The position numbers and the translations under genes are program-made. 64,000 nucleotides of DNA from JAXLXE01 sp046328115 (GTDB lineage Bacteria; Chloroflexota; UBA6077; JACCZL01): NCBI GenBank assembly GCA_046328115.1, contig JAXLXE010000001.1:2170001-2234000 (forward strand), in the 5' to 3' direction. The notes under the pieces were generated by a model that was not told the DNA's origin, made no database searches, and saw only the letters and a list, made by a program, of their open reading frames with translations. Of this stretch, positions 33,356 through 42,726 are shown one piece after another (the first letter of the stretch is position 1; each line of letters opens with the position of its first letter).

Positions 33356-34528
33356 ATGAGCGCCGCCGCGTTGGCCACCCGAGGGTCGCTCGCCAGAGGC
33401 GCCGTTGTCGCGGGCGCCGTCGCCGTGGGCTGGGCGCTAGCGCGCCGACTGACCCGCGACACCGATCGGCGCCTGATCGATTGGGAACGCGCCGCCTTCG
33501 TCGCTACTCGTGTCGCCGGCTCGCACGGCCGGCTCCAAGGTGCCCGCCACGCCGCGCTTCAGCTCGAGTACGAGACGATGGTGCGCGAGATCGAGCAACC
33601 GTTGGCGGCATACACCGGCACCCAGCTCTCACTGGCCCAGACTGAGGTCCAGGTCCTGGACCGCGTCGGCTGGATCCACGCGAACATCAAGAGCTTCAAG
33701 CAGCTCTTCCAACCACTGGAGGACCTGTACCAGGAGCAGTGGCGCGAGGCGGCAAACTCGTTGCCAGGCGCCAGCCAGGCCGCGCGACTCGTCCTCTCCG
33801 GTGAGGTGGGCGTGATCCTGGGCTACCTCTCGCGCAAGGTGCTGGGCCAATACGACATCAGCCTGCTAGGAACGGAGCCGCTGGAGAGCGGAAAGCTCTA
33901 CTTCGTGCAGCCCAATATCGAAGAGCTGGAGCGGACCCTGGGCATGCCACCCGCCGAGGTGCGTCGGTGGATCGCGCTGCATGAGGCCACGCACGCCCAC
34001 GAGTTCGAGGTGTACCCGTGGGTGCGCTCCTACCTGAACGGCCAGCTCGACTCGTACCTGCGCGGCATGGCTCGCGAGCTCCTGGGGCACGGGGCATCCC
34101 CCTCGCTGTTGCTCCGTCTGGCTCAGAACCTCAGCCGCGGCCACAGCCTCATCGACGCCGTCATGACGCCCCACCAGCGGGCCTTGCTCGCGCGGATGCA
34201 GTCCCTGATGACGCTGGCGGAAGGCTACTCCAACCACGTGATGAATAAAGTCGGCGCCGAATTGCTCGAACACCACGAGGAGATCCACCATCGCGTGGAG
34301 CACCGTCAGAAGAATCGCGGCCGCGCAGAGCTGCTGTTCCTCCAACTGACCGGTCTAAAAATGAAGATGGAGCAGTACGCGCTGGGTGAACAATTCGCGA
34401 ACGAAGTGGCAGATCGCAAGGGAGTTGCCTTCCTGAACCGTGCGTGGCACGCCGCGGAGAACCTGCCCACGGACGAAGAGTACCGCGACGCCGCCCGCTG
34501 GATCAGTCGGATGGAGGCCGCCGTTTGA
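33356..34528 (+). CDS. Zinc-dependent metalloprotease-like protein, F420-biosynthesis-associated family
   Basis: The protein is 390 residues from ATG 33356, which follows GGTGGAG at 9 bases. The ATG at 33293 has no ribosome binding site. It belongs to the zincin_2/DUF2342 type described as coenzyme F420 biosynthesis-associated. The gluzincin motif is H209-E210-A-T-H213 in IALHEATHAHEFE. VGWIHANIKSFKQLFQPLEDLY and a long helical C-terminal region (GEQFANEVADRKGVAFLNRAWHAAENLPT) are also family-like. An N-terminal hydrophobic stretch (GAVVAGAVAVGWALARR) may be a membrane anchor. Whether it cleaves protein is not known. No F420 genes are adjacent. The next gene is 10 bases away and probably co-transcribed. 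Confidence 0.82.
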   Translation: MSAAALATRGSLARGAVVAGAVAVGWALARRLTRDTDRRLIDWERAAFVATRVAGSHGRLQGARHAALQLEYETMVREIEQPLAAYTGTQLSLAQTEVQVLDRVGWIHANIKSFKQLFQPLEDLYQEQWREAANSLPGASQAARLVLSGEVGVILGYLSRKVLGQYDISLLGTEPLESGKLYFVQPNIEELERTLGMPPAEVRRWIALHEATHAHEFEVYPWVRSYLNGQLDSYLRGMARELLGHGASPSLLLRLAQNLSRGHSLIDAVMTPHQRALLARMQSLMTLAEGYSNHVMNKVGAELLEHHEEIHHRVEHRQKNRGRAELLFLQLTGLKMKMEQYALGEQFANEVADRKGVAFLNRAWHAAENLPTDEEYRDAARWISRMEAAV

Positions 34529-34538
34529 GGAGCGCGTC

Positions 34539-35027
34539 GTGGGCCTGATGCGCTACACGGTCGTTGATCCAACCACGACGGTCAGCTTCATCGCGCCAGA
34601 CCGGATGCTCCAGGGCCTGGTAGCTGCCTGCTGCGAGAATCCTTCCACGCTCGGCGACTTGCTGGATCGAGTCGCGCCCTTCGCGGCCGATCTACGCGAG
34701 CGCGTGCTCAGCGGCCTGGCCGTGTTCGACGAGCACGACAGCGCACCCGAGCATCGCTGGATCCACGCCGCCCTGGACATCTGCAGGCGCGAGGAGGTGC
34801 CCGTGTTCCGGGTGGTGGACGACCGGACGCGCGAGGCCAGCTTGAGCCCGGTATGGGCGGGCGCCGTGGTCTTCAACCTCAAGTCCAAGCGGATCGTCCA
34901 GATCCAGAACACCTACCGCCAGATCGAGCGGAAGGGGCGCCTGCGGGCGCGGGAGGGCGAACCGCCAACCCCCAGGGTCCGCAAATACGAGCTGCCGGCG
35001 GATTGGACCGTCGTCCCGGAGCGCTGA
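34539..35027 (+). CDS. Conserved hypothetical protein
   Basis: The protein is 162 residues from GTG 34539, which follows TGAGGAG at about 6 bases. ATG 34548 is a possible alternative. I do not recognise the family. It is a soluble mixed alpha/beta protein without Cys motifs (one CC near residue 27) and without a signal peptide. The C-terminal half contains VFNLKSKRIVQIQNTYRQIERKGRLR, which looks like a basic nucleic-acid- or membrane-facing helix. The start overlaps no gene but sits 10 bases after the zincin stop, so the two are likely an operon. Function unknown. Confidence 0.75.
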   Translation: MGLMRYTVVDPTTTVSFIAPDRMLQGLVAACCENPSTLGDLLDRVAPFAADLRERVLSGLAVFDEHDSAPEHRWIHAALDICRREEVPVFRVVDDRTREASLSPVWAGAVVFNLKSKRIVQIQNTYRQIERKGRLRAREGEPPTPRVRKYELPADWTVVPER

Positions 35028-35031
35028 AGAC

Positions 35032-36609
35032 TTGGCGGTGGAATCGCCGAGCAGTGAGTCGATTGCGGGCCGCCAGCCCCACAGCCGATCCAGCCGCCTC
35101 ATTCATGCCGATGTGTTGACGCTGGCCGCGCTAATGGCGGCCAGCGCCGCTGTTCGCTGGCCCAACCTCTGGCTGATCCCCGCGTTCAGCGATGAGACAC
35201 TGGAGGCGAAGCTGGCCATCGCCATCGCCCGGGGGCAGTCCCTCCCGCTCACCAGTGTAGACCCGTACATCGGCGCCGGCTGGAACTACCTGGCGGCAAT
35301 CGTGATGCTCGCGTTTGGCATCAGCGCCTGGGTGCCACGGGCCCTGGCATTCCTCTTCGGGACATTCGGCGTCGTAGCGACCTGGCTCCTCGCGCGCGAG
35401 ATGGGCGGCCGACTGGCCGGCGTGGTAGCCGCCGTCTGGCTCGCCGCCTGTTCCACCCACGTGCTGGTGAACAGCCACGTGGGCTGGTCCCACTCGTCCA
35501 CGCCAACCCTGGTGACGGCCGGCGCCTATTGCCTGGTGCGCGCATTGACCCGTGAGACGGCGCCAGGAGCCTGGCTGAGCGCCGCCGCCCTGCTGCTGGG
35601 CCTGAGCGTGCAATCCCATATCACCGCCGTCCTCGTGCTCCCCGGCTGCGCGCTGTTCGTGTGGGCGCGGCGCCGTCGTCTGCGCGGCTGGCGGGTGCCG
35701 GCCGCCGCCCTGACCGCGTTTGCGATCGGCGCCGGCACCCTGCTGGTCTACAACATTTTGACCGGCGGAGACTCGTTCCGCGGCGGCCAGCGGGTGGTGG
35801 CAGACTACACGGGCGAGGACGCGGGAGTTGATCCACGCGACTATTTGGAGAACCTCCACCGGCTCGCTCTCGGAACCGGCTGGGTGCTGAGCGGCGCCAT
35901 CGAAAAGCGCCGCTACGTCGGAGAGTCGCTCCTTGACCCGCTCACCACGGGCTACCTGACGCTCGCCATCACCGGCTTAGCCTGGTCCGCCAGGCGCGGG
36001 GGATGGTTGCCGCTCGCGATCGTCGCGCCGTTCGCGCTGGCGATGCCCTTGGTTAACCCGAAATATGAGCCCCTGCTCAACGGCCGCTACGTGATGGTGG
36101 TGCTGCCGCTGGTCTTCACCGCCATTGGCGTGGCGTGCGGCGACCTGTTGATGCGCGCCACAACGCTCAGCAGACCTGTCCGCATCGCTGGAGTCCTCCT
36201 CGTGGGCCTCGCCTCGGTTTACCCGCTGGTAGGTCTGGTCAGGTACGAGCGGTCCACGGAGCGCACCAATCACGCGGTGCTGCTGGCACTTGAGGCGGTA
36301 CACGCTGAGCTCCGGCCGGGGGAGACCTTGCTGGTGGACTACGGCCTGGACAGTGTGTTCTACATGGCGGCCGGCAGCGCGTTTCGAAGCCTGGACTTGC
36401 TCCTCACGGCAGCGGACACGCCATACACCGTGGTGGACGCGCGGCCCGCCTCGTTCGCCGAGCACGTGGGCGACGGCCCGCCGCGCCTGGCGCTCGTGGC
36501 GGCCGACAAGCTTACGCCGCTGAGCCGCGCGTTCACATTGACGCCAGTGGGCGATTCCTGGCGCGGCCCCGGGTTCGGCGTCTATCGCGTGTCAGCACGG
36601 CGCGGTTGA
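35032..36609 (+). CDS. GT-C family glycosyltransferase (ArnT/PMT-like membrane protein)
   Basis: The multi-pass membrane protein is 525 residues with about 11-12 TM segments. The probable start is TTG 35032 or GTG 35038, only a few bases after the preceding stop. The first periplasmic loop has FSDETLEAKLAIAIARG, which matches the acidic D-E catalytic motif of GT39/GT83-type polyprenyl-phosphate-sugar transferases. NSHVGWSHSSTPTL and LVNPKYEPLLNGRYVMVVLP also fit. A soluble C-terminal region of about 130 residues follows the last TM. The sugar and acceptor cannot be deduced. It is likely to glycosylate a lipid, protein or cell-envelope component on the outer face. Confidence 0.75.
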   Translation: MAVESPSSESIAGRQPHSRSSRLIHADVLTLAALMAASAAVRWPNLWLIPAFSDETLEAKLAIAIARGQSLPLTSVDPYIGAGWNYLAAIVMLAFGISAWVPRALAFLFGTFGVVATWLLAREMGGRLAGVVAAVWLAACSTHVLVNSHVGWSHSSTPTLVTAGAYCLVRALTRETAPGAWLSAAALLLGLSVQSHITAVLVLPGCALFVWARRRRLRGWRVPAAALTAFAIGAGTLLVYNILTGGDSFRGGQRVVADYTGEDAGVDPRDYLENLHRLALGTGWVLSGAIEKRRYVGESLLDPLTTGYLTLAITGLAWSARRGGWLPLAIVAPFALAMPLVNPKYEPLLNGRYVMVVLPLVFTAIGVACGDLLMRATTLSRPVRIAGVLLVGLASVYPLVGLVRYERSTERTNHAVLLALEAVHAELRPGETLLVDYGLDSVFYMAAGSAFRSLDLLLTAADTPYTVVDARPASFAEHVGDGPPRLALVAADKLTPLSRAFTLTPVGDSWRGPGFGVYRVSARRG

Positions 36610-36745
36610 TCGCACTCGATCCGGCGGCCGCGCACACGGCCGATTGAACGTCAGTCGCGCGTGTGTTACACCACCGTGCATGCGCGCCGCCGCGTGTGGC
36701 GCCGCGCGTGGTCCAGGCACCCAAGAGATGTGGGAGGTGGGTTCC

Positions 36746-38947
36746 GTGACTCCAAAGCATGGCGTATCCCGTCGTCTGTTCTTGATGCGTGGGGGCATCA
36801 GCCTCGCGGCACTGTCCAGCATCGGTCTGCTCAGCGCTTGTTCGCAACAGGCCGCACCGTCCAGTGCGCCGGCCAAACCGGCCGAGGCGCCGAAGCCCGC
36901 GGAAGCCGCCAAACCGGCAGAGGCTGCCAAGCCCGCGGCTCCGGCCCCCACAGCAGCCCCGGCTGCTCCCGCCGCAGCGGCACCGGCGAAGCCTGCGCCG
37001 AAGCCGGAAGAGAAGATCGGCAAGAGCCTGATCGGCAAAATCGAGGGCCCGGAGATCATCACGGACGCCTCCAAATTCCCCAAGACATTCAAGGAGGCGC
37101 CCCAGCTCGCCGAGCTGGTCAAGGCCGGCAAGCTGCCGCCCGTGGCAGAGCGAGTGAGCCAGGACCCACTGGTACTCAAGCCACTCAACGAGATCGGCAA
37201 GTACGGCGGCACCTGGCGGCGCGGGTTCACGGGGCCCGGCGATTTTCTGAACGGCATCCGAGCCGGCGGCGGCGCCGACTTCATCCTGTACGTGGACTTC
37301 ACCGCCACCAAGGTCGTCGGTAACATCGCCAAGAGCTACGAGCTCTCGCCAGACGGCAAGACCACCACGCTCCAGCTTCGGCGCGGCATGAAGTGGAGCG
37401 ACGGCAACCCCTTCACGGCGGACGACTTCATGTTCTGGTACGAGGACATGTACCAGAACAAGGACCTGAATCCGGTGCTGTCGAACGCCATGGCGATCAA
37501 CGGCAAACAGGGCAAGCTGGAGAAGGTGGACCAATACACGATTCGTTTCGTGTTCCCTGAGCCCAACTACCTGTTCCCCACCACGTTGGCCTACAACTCG
37601 CCGATCTCCGGCCAGGCCACGCAGAGTCCCAACGCCATGGGTGGCTACGCGCCCGCGCACTACCTCAAGCAGTTTCTCCCCAAGTACGCCGGTCAGGCCG
37701 CCGTGGACAAACTGGCAACGGACAACAAGTTCGACAACTGGGTGAGCCACTTCAAGGTCAAGTGCGACTGGTCCAAAAACGTGGACCTGCCGGTGGTCTC
37801 GCCGTGGAAGTCCGCCACGCCGGTCAACACCCCCACGTGGGTATTGGAGCGGAATCCCTACAGCATCTGGGTGGACACGGAAGGCAACCAGCTACCCTAC
37901 ATCGACAAGATCCAGCTCACCCTTGCGGAGAACCTCGAGGTGCTCAACCTGCGCGCCATCGCTGGTGAGTACGACTTCCAGGAGCGGCACACGGACATCG
38001 GGAAGGTGCCGGTATTCCTGGAGAACGAGCAGAAGGGTGGCTACAAGCTCTCGATCAGCCCCATGACCACCGGCTCAGACTACGGCATCTTCTTCAACCT
38101 GCACTACGAGGCCGATCCTGAGCTCGCCAAGTGGTTCAACAACGTGGACTTCCGCCGCGCGCTCTCCATCGCCATTGACCGCGAGCAGGTGAACGAGACG
38201 TTCTTCCTGGGGATCGGGACGGCCGGTTCCGCGGCGCCGGCGGAGAGTAACCCGTACAACCCGGGTCCGGAGTACCGCAAGCTCTGGGCCACGCTGGACG
38301 TGAAGAAGGCCAATGAGATGCTGGACGGCATCGGCCTCTCCAAGAAGGACAGCGAAGGCTACCGGCTGCGGGAGGACGGCAAGGGCCGAGTCAGCATGGA
38401 GATCACGACGCTCGGTGGCCAGTTCGTCCAATACACCCGCATCAGCGAGATGATCCGCGACCAGTGGAAGAAAGTCGGGATCGATTTGCGGGTCAACGAG
38501 GTGGAGCGCACCCTCGCTATCCGCCGCGCCGCCGGCAACGAGACCCAGCTCCTGGCGTGGAGCAACGACGGCACGGACACACTGTACAGCTACTCAGGCT
38601 GGATTTTCCCGGTAGACGGCGGGAGCTGGTACATGCCAGAGTACGGCAAGTGGTTCGCCTCCAACGGTAGCGCTGGAAAAGAGCCGCCCGCTCGCCTGAA
38701 GCAGCTCATGGATATGTGGAAGAAGGCCTACGGAGTGGAGGAGGCCGAGCAGATCAAACTGGGCAAGGAGATCTGGAAGATCGCCCTGGAAGATGTCTGG
38801 TACATCGGCGTGGCGGGCCAGTCTGGCGCCGTCCAGGGGATCCGAATCGCCAAGACAAACATGGGCAACATCCCCGCGGCCTACGCCAACACTAACCTCA
38901 CCTGGCCGCCCTCGATCGCCCGACCCGTCACGTTCTACTTCAAGTAG
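36746..38947 (+). CDS. ABC transporter solute-binding lipoprotein (family 5, peptide/oligosaccharide type) with Tat signal
   Basis: The protein is 733 residues from GTG 36746, behind a strong GGGAGGTGGG. The N-terminus has a twin-arginine motif (SRRLFL, R9-R10), a hydrophobic core and the lipobox LLSAC with lipidated C32, so it is a Tat-exported lipoprotein. Residues about 33-90 are a low-complexity Ala/Pro/Lys linker like that of PstS. The mature domain has family-5 features: YELSPDGKTTTLQLRRGMKWSDGNPFTADDFMFWYED and NNVDFRRALSIAIDREQVNE. No permease or ATPase gene is near, so it is an orphan receptor whose partners lie elsewhere. A weak promoter-like TTGAAC-N17-TACACC starts at 36644. Confidence 0.88.
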   Translation: MTPKHGVSRRLFLMRGGISLAALSSIGLLSACSQQAAPSSAPAKPAEAPKPAEAAKPAEAAKPAAPAPTAAPAAPAAAAPAKPAPKPEEKIGKSLIGKIEGPEIITDASKFPKTFKEAPQLAELVKAGKLPPVAERVSQDPLVLKPLNEIGKYGGTWRRGFTGPGDFLNGIRAGGGADFILYVDFTATKVVGNIAKSYELSPDGKTTTLQLRRGMKWSDGNPFTADDFMFWYEDMYQNKDLNPVLSNAMAINGKQGKLEKVDQYTIRFVFPEPNYLFPTTLAYNSPISGQATQSPNAMGGYAPAHYLKQFLPKYAGQAAVDKLATDNKFDNWVSHFKVKCDWSKNVDLPVVSPWKSATPVNTPTWVLERNPYSIWVDTEGNQLPYIDKIQLTLAENLEVLNLRAIAGEYDFQERHTDIGKVPVFLENEQKGGYKLSISPMTTGSDYGIFFNLHYEADPELAKWFNNVDFRRALSIAIDREQVNETFFLGIGTAGSAAPAESNPYNPGPEYRKLWATLDVKKANEMLDGIGLSKKDSEGYRLREDGKGRVSMEITTLGGQFVQYTRISEMIRDQWKKVGIDLRVNEVERTLAIRRAAGNETQLLAWSNDGTDTLYSYSGWIFPVDGGSWYMPEYGKWFASNGSAGKEPPARLKQLMDMWKKAYGVEEAEQIKLGKEIWKIALEDVWYIGVAGQSGAVQGIRIAKTNMGNIPAAYANTNLTWPPSIARPVTFYFK

Positions 38948-38970
38948 TTCGCGGCACATCAGCACATCGT

Positions 38971-39008
38971 GGCGCCGGGGCGTGAGGCCCGGCGCCGCTT
39001 CTATCTGA
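38971..39008 (+). terminator. Probable terminator after the solute-binding protein gene
   Basis: GGCGCCGGG (38971-38979) and CCCGGCGCC (38988-38996) form a perfect 9-bp stem with an 8-base loop, 24 bases after the stop codon. It is followed by GCTTCTATCT, a short pyrimidine-rich tail without a clear T-run. Confidence 0.6.
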
Positions 39009-39025
39009 CCGATATACTCCCAGGC

Positions 39026-39520
39026 ATGAACAGGCCCGTCCCTCCGGTAAGCAAGGTCGCCCGCCGTGCCGCGCTGGGCGTCTGGGCCACCAGCCTCGTC
39101 ACGGCCGTCGCCGCCTGCGAGACCTCCGCTGCCACCGTGGTGCACACCAGCGAGGGGCCGGTCCTCCAGCTTGAGCGCGCCGAGCTGCTCATCCTGGTGA
39201 GTGGCCTGCGGCCCGCGTATCGACCGGGCGACCGGATCGACCTGAACGTACTCATCAACAACCAGAGTGCCAAGCTTGCATCAGCCCGAATCCGTGCAAA
39301 GTTGATTGGCCGGGGCCAGCAGCCGGTGGTGGAGGCAGATGTCGCCACGCTCAACGTCCGCCCGGCGGACGCCGCGAGCGTAGATCGCGCGCTCCAGATC
39401 CCGTTGGACCTCACCCCAGGGGACTACACCGTGCAGGTGGAGCTCCCGCCCTGGTCCTTCGACGGGCGCCAGGCCGGCGGCGGCGTGCTCAACGCCACCG
39501 TGAAAGTTGAGCGAGCTTGA
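39026..39520 (+). CDS. Small lipoprotein of unknown function
   Basis: The protein is 164 residues from ATG 39026. A signal peptide of about 30 residues with an RR pair ends in a lipobox-like VAAC with C31. The mature part of about 130 residues looks like one Ig-like beta sandwich: LRPAYRPGDRIDLNVLINNQS, DLTPGDYTVQVELP. Such domains often bind partners or spacer regions outside the cell; no enzymatic motif is seen. A -10-like TATACT (39013-39018) ends 7 bases before the ATG, so the mRNA could be leaderless. The next gene, a GT-C-like membrane protein, may be a partner. Confidence 0.7.
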   Translation: MNRPVPPVSKVARRAALGVWATSLVTAVAACETSAATVVHTSEGPVLQLERAELLILVSGLRPAYRPGDRIDLNVLINNQSAKLASARIRAKLIGRGQQPVVEADVATLNVRPADAASVDRALQIPLDLTPGDYTVQVELPPWSFDGRQAGGGVLNATVKVERA

Positions 39521-39603
39521 CAGTTTCCTGTGCTAGCATCTCGCCGAGCTAGCCAGGCCCCCGGCACCGGATTCCCCTCAGCTCGACACCGCCGTCGACG
39601 CGT

Positions 39604-41529
39604 ATGCCGGCGCAGCAGCCGGTAGACTCGGAGCTCGGTGGCGTGACACCCCACGGCAACAACGATCAGTCCAGCCCACTGGTCATCATCTCCCGGGCGG
39701 GACCCACCCAGCTTCCGCGCACCGTCTCGCACGTGCGATCGGAGCGTCTACGGGTGTTCCTCGTTCGGCTTCTGCCGCTCGCCATCGTGGCCGTGGCGCT
39801 GCTTGTCCGTCTTTGGGCACTGGACCTGGTGCCACTCGAGGAACGACAGGTCCGCGCACTCCTTCTGGCACGGACCGTGTCGCGAAGCTGGGGACCGGAG
39901 TCACTCACGGTCGCGCTCCCCGCGTTGCTCGGCGGGATGATCCAAGCCATCGACACTCGGATCGAGTGGTGGGTGGCAACGCTTGGAGCGCTGGACGCCC
40001 TGGCGGTGGGCGTCACATACTTCGCCGCCCGCACCGTCCTGCCACTGGGAATGTCCGCGGCCGCCGCGCTACTCTACGCGCTTGCACCGACCGCGTGGTA
40101 CGCGTCGCGGGACGTAGACCAGGCATCGCTACCGGTCCTCAGTTCAGTGGCACTCCTGGCGATCCTCCGTTGGTCGCGGTCGCGCAAGCTCGCCTGGGGC
40201 GTTCTGGCGGCGACAACCGCCGGCCTGGCCGCCAACGCGTCCGTCGCGGGCGTTGGCTCGGTCGTCGCCATGCTTCTCGGGTTTGCGCTGGGGCGAATGC
40301 GCCCGTGGACGCTCACGACGCTAGGCGTTGTCGCGATCGCGTTGGGCTCACCGGGCTGGGCCCGCCAGCCCGTGCCGGAGGGCTTCTTTGGTCTAGCGGC
40401 TGTCGCTGGAGTGGCCTCGTTGGCGGGCGCTACACCGTCATCCCTACTAGTCCTGGTCCCTGCGTCCCCGCTGGGACTGATCCAGCTCGCCGCGGGGATC
40501 CTGACGATCGTGGCGCTCGCGTTTCCATTCGCCCTGACGTCCGCGGGCGTCGAAAAGCCCGGCGAGCCTGCACCCACGCCTTGGGTCGTGTGCGTGTTAG
40601 CCGCCGGCGCCATCTTGCTGGCCTCCGCCGTCTACCCTCCCTCGTGGTTCTCCCCCACCCAGCTCGCAGCCGTAGCGCTGCCGGCCGGAGCCGTCGCCGT
40701 CGCGCTGGGGATGGACGCCGTAAGCCGTGCAGCGCTGCCACGCGCGACTGCGTTGGCGGGTTCCGCCATCACGGTCCTCCTGCTGGCCAACGGCCTCTCC
40801 GTGGCCTCGGCCATCACCCAGGCCGAGGCCGGCAGCCTGGCGGCCAACGCCCAGCCTGCAAGCACGCCTCGGTTCTGGGGAAGCATCGCCGAGCCAGCCG
40901 TCCTGGCAGCGGCGACGTCGGTGAGCGGCCGAGTCTACCTCGTCGGACCGGCGGCCCAAACCGGCGCAGCGGCGCTCGCATTGCAGGCACTGGTGCCTAC
41001 CCTCCCCGCCGCCGCGGCCCTTCCCGACTCGGTCGTGCTCCTCCCGCTGGAGGGCAGCGTGACGTACGTGATCACGCCGGATGCCGAGCCGCTGTCGCCG
41101 CTCGTCCGCGCTCCTGTGACGTTCGCCGTGGTTCCGGCAGGCGGCGGTGACCGCGCGTACCGTGTCGTGACGTTTCAGGCGCAAACCCTCGATCGTTGGC
41201 TGGCCGGGGCTCCCGCCGGGCCAGTAGCCCGCTACGCCGGCGGGGCCACGCTCCACGGTTACACGCTGCGGCGGCCACTAAACCGTGCCTCAGCCACGCT
41301 CGACCTCTACTGGTCGCTGCCAAACGGTGGATCTGCAACCGAGGTGCGGATCGGTGAGTCCCGCGAAACCGTTTGCAGCTCCTCGATCCGCGCGCCGCTC
41401 CCAACGCTTGGCGAGGATGCGCCGCGTGTGCTGCTGCTCCAACGGTTCATCCTGCCAGCCGCTCTTGGCACGGACAGGCCGTGGGTCGCCTTGCACGACG
41501 GCCAAAGGTGTCTGGCACCGCCCGACTAG
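39604..41529 (+). CDS. GT-C-like multi-pass membrane protein
   Basis: The protein is 641 residues, with ATG 39604. About 45 soluble residues precede TM1 (LLPLAIVAVALLVRLWAL), and some 11-12 TM helices follow. The layout matches GT-C glycosyltransferases (PMT/ArnT-like), and the first loop carries the acidic pair EERQVRALLLARTV where DE-type motifs occur. The match is weaker than for the gene at 35.0 kb, and the catalytic Asp is not obvious. The C-terminal 150 residues are a soluble extracytoplasmic domain. Function is unproven; an envelope glycosylation or polymer-assembly role is an inference. It converges with the AI-2E-type gene 2 bases away. Confidence 0.6.
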   Translation: MPAQQPVDSELGGVTPHGNNDQSSPLVIISRAGPTQLPRTVSHVRSERLRVFLVRLLPLAIVAVALLVRLWALDLVPLEERQVRALLLARTVSRSWGPESLTVALPALLGGMIQAIDTRIEWWVATLGALDALAVGVTYFAARTVLPLGMSAAAALLYALAPTAWYASRDVDQASLPVLSSVALLAILRWSRSRKLAWGVLAATTAGLAANASVAGVGSVVAMLLGFALGRMRPWTLTTLGVVAIALGSPGWARQPVPEGFFGLAAVAGVASLAGATPSSLLVLVPASPLGLIQLAAGILTIVALAFPFALTSAGVEKPGEPAPTPWVVCVLAAGAILLASAVYPPSWFSPTQLAAVALPAGAVAVALGMDAVSRAALPRATALAGSAITVLLLANGLSVASAITQAEAGSLAANAQPASTPRFWGSIAEPAVLAAATSVSGRVYLVGPAAQTGAAALALQALVPTLPAAAALPDSVVLLPLEGSVTYVITPDAEPLSPLVRAPVTFAVVPAGGGDRAYRVVTFQAQTLDRWLAGAPAGPVARYAGGATLHGYTLRRPLNRASATLDLYWSLPNGGSATEVRIGESRETVCSSSIRAPLPTLGEDAPRVLLLQRFILPAALGTDRPWVALHDGQRCLAPPD

Positions 41530-41531
41530 CT

Positions 41532-42632
41532 CTACCCCTCAGGGGCCGGTAGGGGCCGCGTGCGCGCTCGGATGGACGGCACGGCCCAGTCCTGCCACAA
41601 CACGTGGCAGGTCGCGGCCACCGGCGTTGCCAGGATCGCGCCGACCACCCCGCCAAGCTCGCTGCCGATCAAGAACGCCAACAGGACCACGATGCCCGGC
41701 AGCTCCACGGTAGTCCCCATCACCCGCGGCACCAGCAGGTAGTTCTCCACCTGCTGAATCCCGATGTACAGCAGCAGCACACCCACCGCGTACGCCCAGC
41801 CGTAGAACGCCGCCACGCCCACTGCCGGCACGGCCGCGACGATCGGGCCCAACATGGGGATGACCTCGCCAATTCCCGCGATCAGCCCCAGGAGGAACGC
41901 GTACGGTATGCCGATAATGCTGAGCGAGAGCGTGGTGATCGCACCGATGATCAGCGCCAGGACAAAGGTGCCCAGCATCCAGCCCTGGATCTTCCGGGCG
42001 ATTCGGTCGCTGACGCGTGCCCAGCGTCGTTCCTCCTCGGGAGGCAGCAGCGAGAGCACGTGTGCGCGGAACGCTGGGCCCTCCATCACGATGAAGATGC
42101 TCAACACCAGCACGAGCAACGTAGTGAGGACTCCGCCGAGCAATCCAAAGGTGAAGTTGAGCACGGACAGCACACCGCTCAGGTAACCGGTGAAGTCGCT
42201 CGTCACCTCGGCCACCGCCTTGCGCTCGATCTCCTCGATCGCCGGCAGGTCCAGCGACAGCCCGTAGCGATTTAGCTCGGCCTGGGCGCGGTCCAGATAC
42301 GCGGGCGCCTGACGGGCCAGCGCACGCACGTCACGAAACACCGGCGGGAGCAAGAGCATGCCCGCCCCCACAAGGAACACCCCCGCGGAGACGTACACTG
42401 CCAGCAAACCCAGGGGGCGGGGCACTCGAAACCCCGCCAGCCAGTCCACCGGACGCTGGAGGCCAATGGCCAGCAACGCCGAGATGAGCGCCAGAAGCAG
42501 CACCTGGCGGATCTGGTACGCTACGGCCGCGACGACGACGATCAGGACGACCGAGACGATCGCGATTGACAGCAGTTTTCCGCCGCCGCCGCGTCGCCTC
42601 TCTGAGCCGGTCAAGATGGACGTCTCGGCCAT
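41532..42632 (-). CDS. AI-2E family (PerM-type) transporter
   Basis: The membrane protein is 366 residues with about eight TM helices, starting at ATG 42632. Family signs are IQRPVDWLAGF-like text after TM2, a central cytoplasmic helical domain (ARQAPAYLDRAQAELNRYG), and the paired C-terminal motifs GIGEVIPMLGPI and GPILATPV-like GAILATPVAAT. Members export small solutes or ions, including AI-2 (TqsA) and Na+(Li+) in some species; the substrate here is unknown. It is divergent from the DUF72 gene and not linked to a quorum-sensing gene. Confidence 0.87.
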   Translation of the reverse strand: MAETSILTGSERRRGGGGKLLSIAIVSVVLIVVVAAVAYQIRQVLLLALISALLAIGLQRPVDWLAGFRVPRPLGLLAVYVSAGVFLVGAGMLLLPPVFRDVRALARQAPAYLDRAQAELNRYGLSLDLPAIEEIERKAVAEVTSDFTGYLSGVLSVLNFTFGLLGGVLTTLLVLVLSIFIVMEGPAFRAHVLSLLPPEEERRWARVSDRIARKIQGWMLGTFVLALIIGAITTLSLSIIGIPYAFLLGLIAGIGEVIPMLGPIVAAVPAVGVAAFYGWAYAVGVLLLYIGIQQVENYLLVPRVMGTTVELPGIVVLLAFLIGSELGGVVGAILATPVAATCHVLWQDWAVPSIRARTRPLPAPEG

Positions 42633-42726
42633 CGTCTTTCAACACGCTCCCAGCGAATTGGATGGCGAAGCTTAACCCACCTCACCGACCAGTGGCGGCG
42701 CCTGATCACCGGCTCCGCGCCAACCG

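Noticed and set aside
39517..39539. TTGACA followed by TAGCAT as a promoter for the gene at 39604
   Set aside because: The spacing is only 11 bases, too short for a sigma-70-type promoter, and TTGACA overlaps the preceding stop codon.
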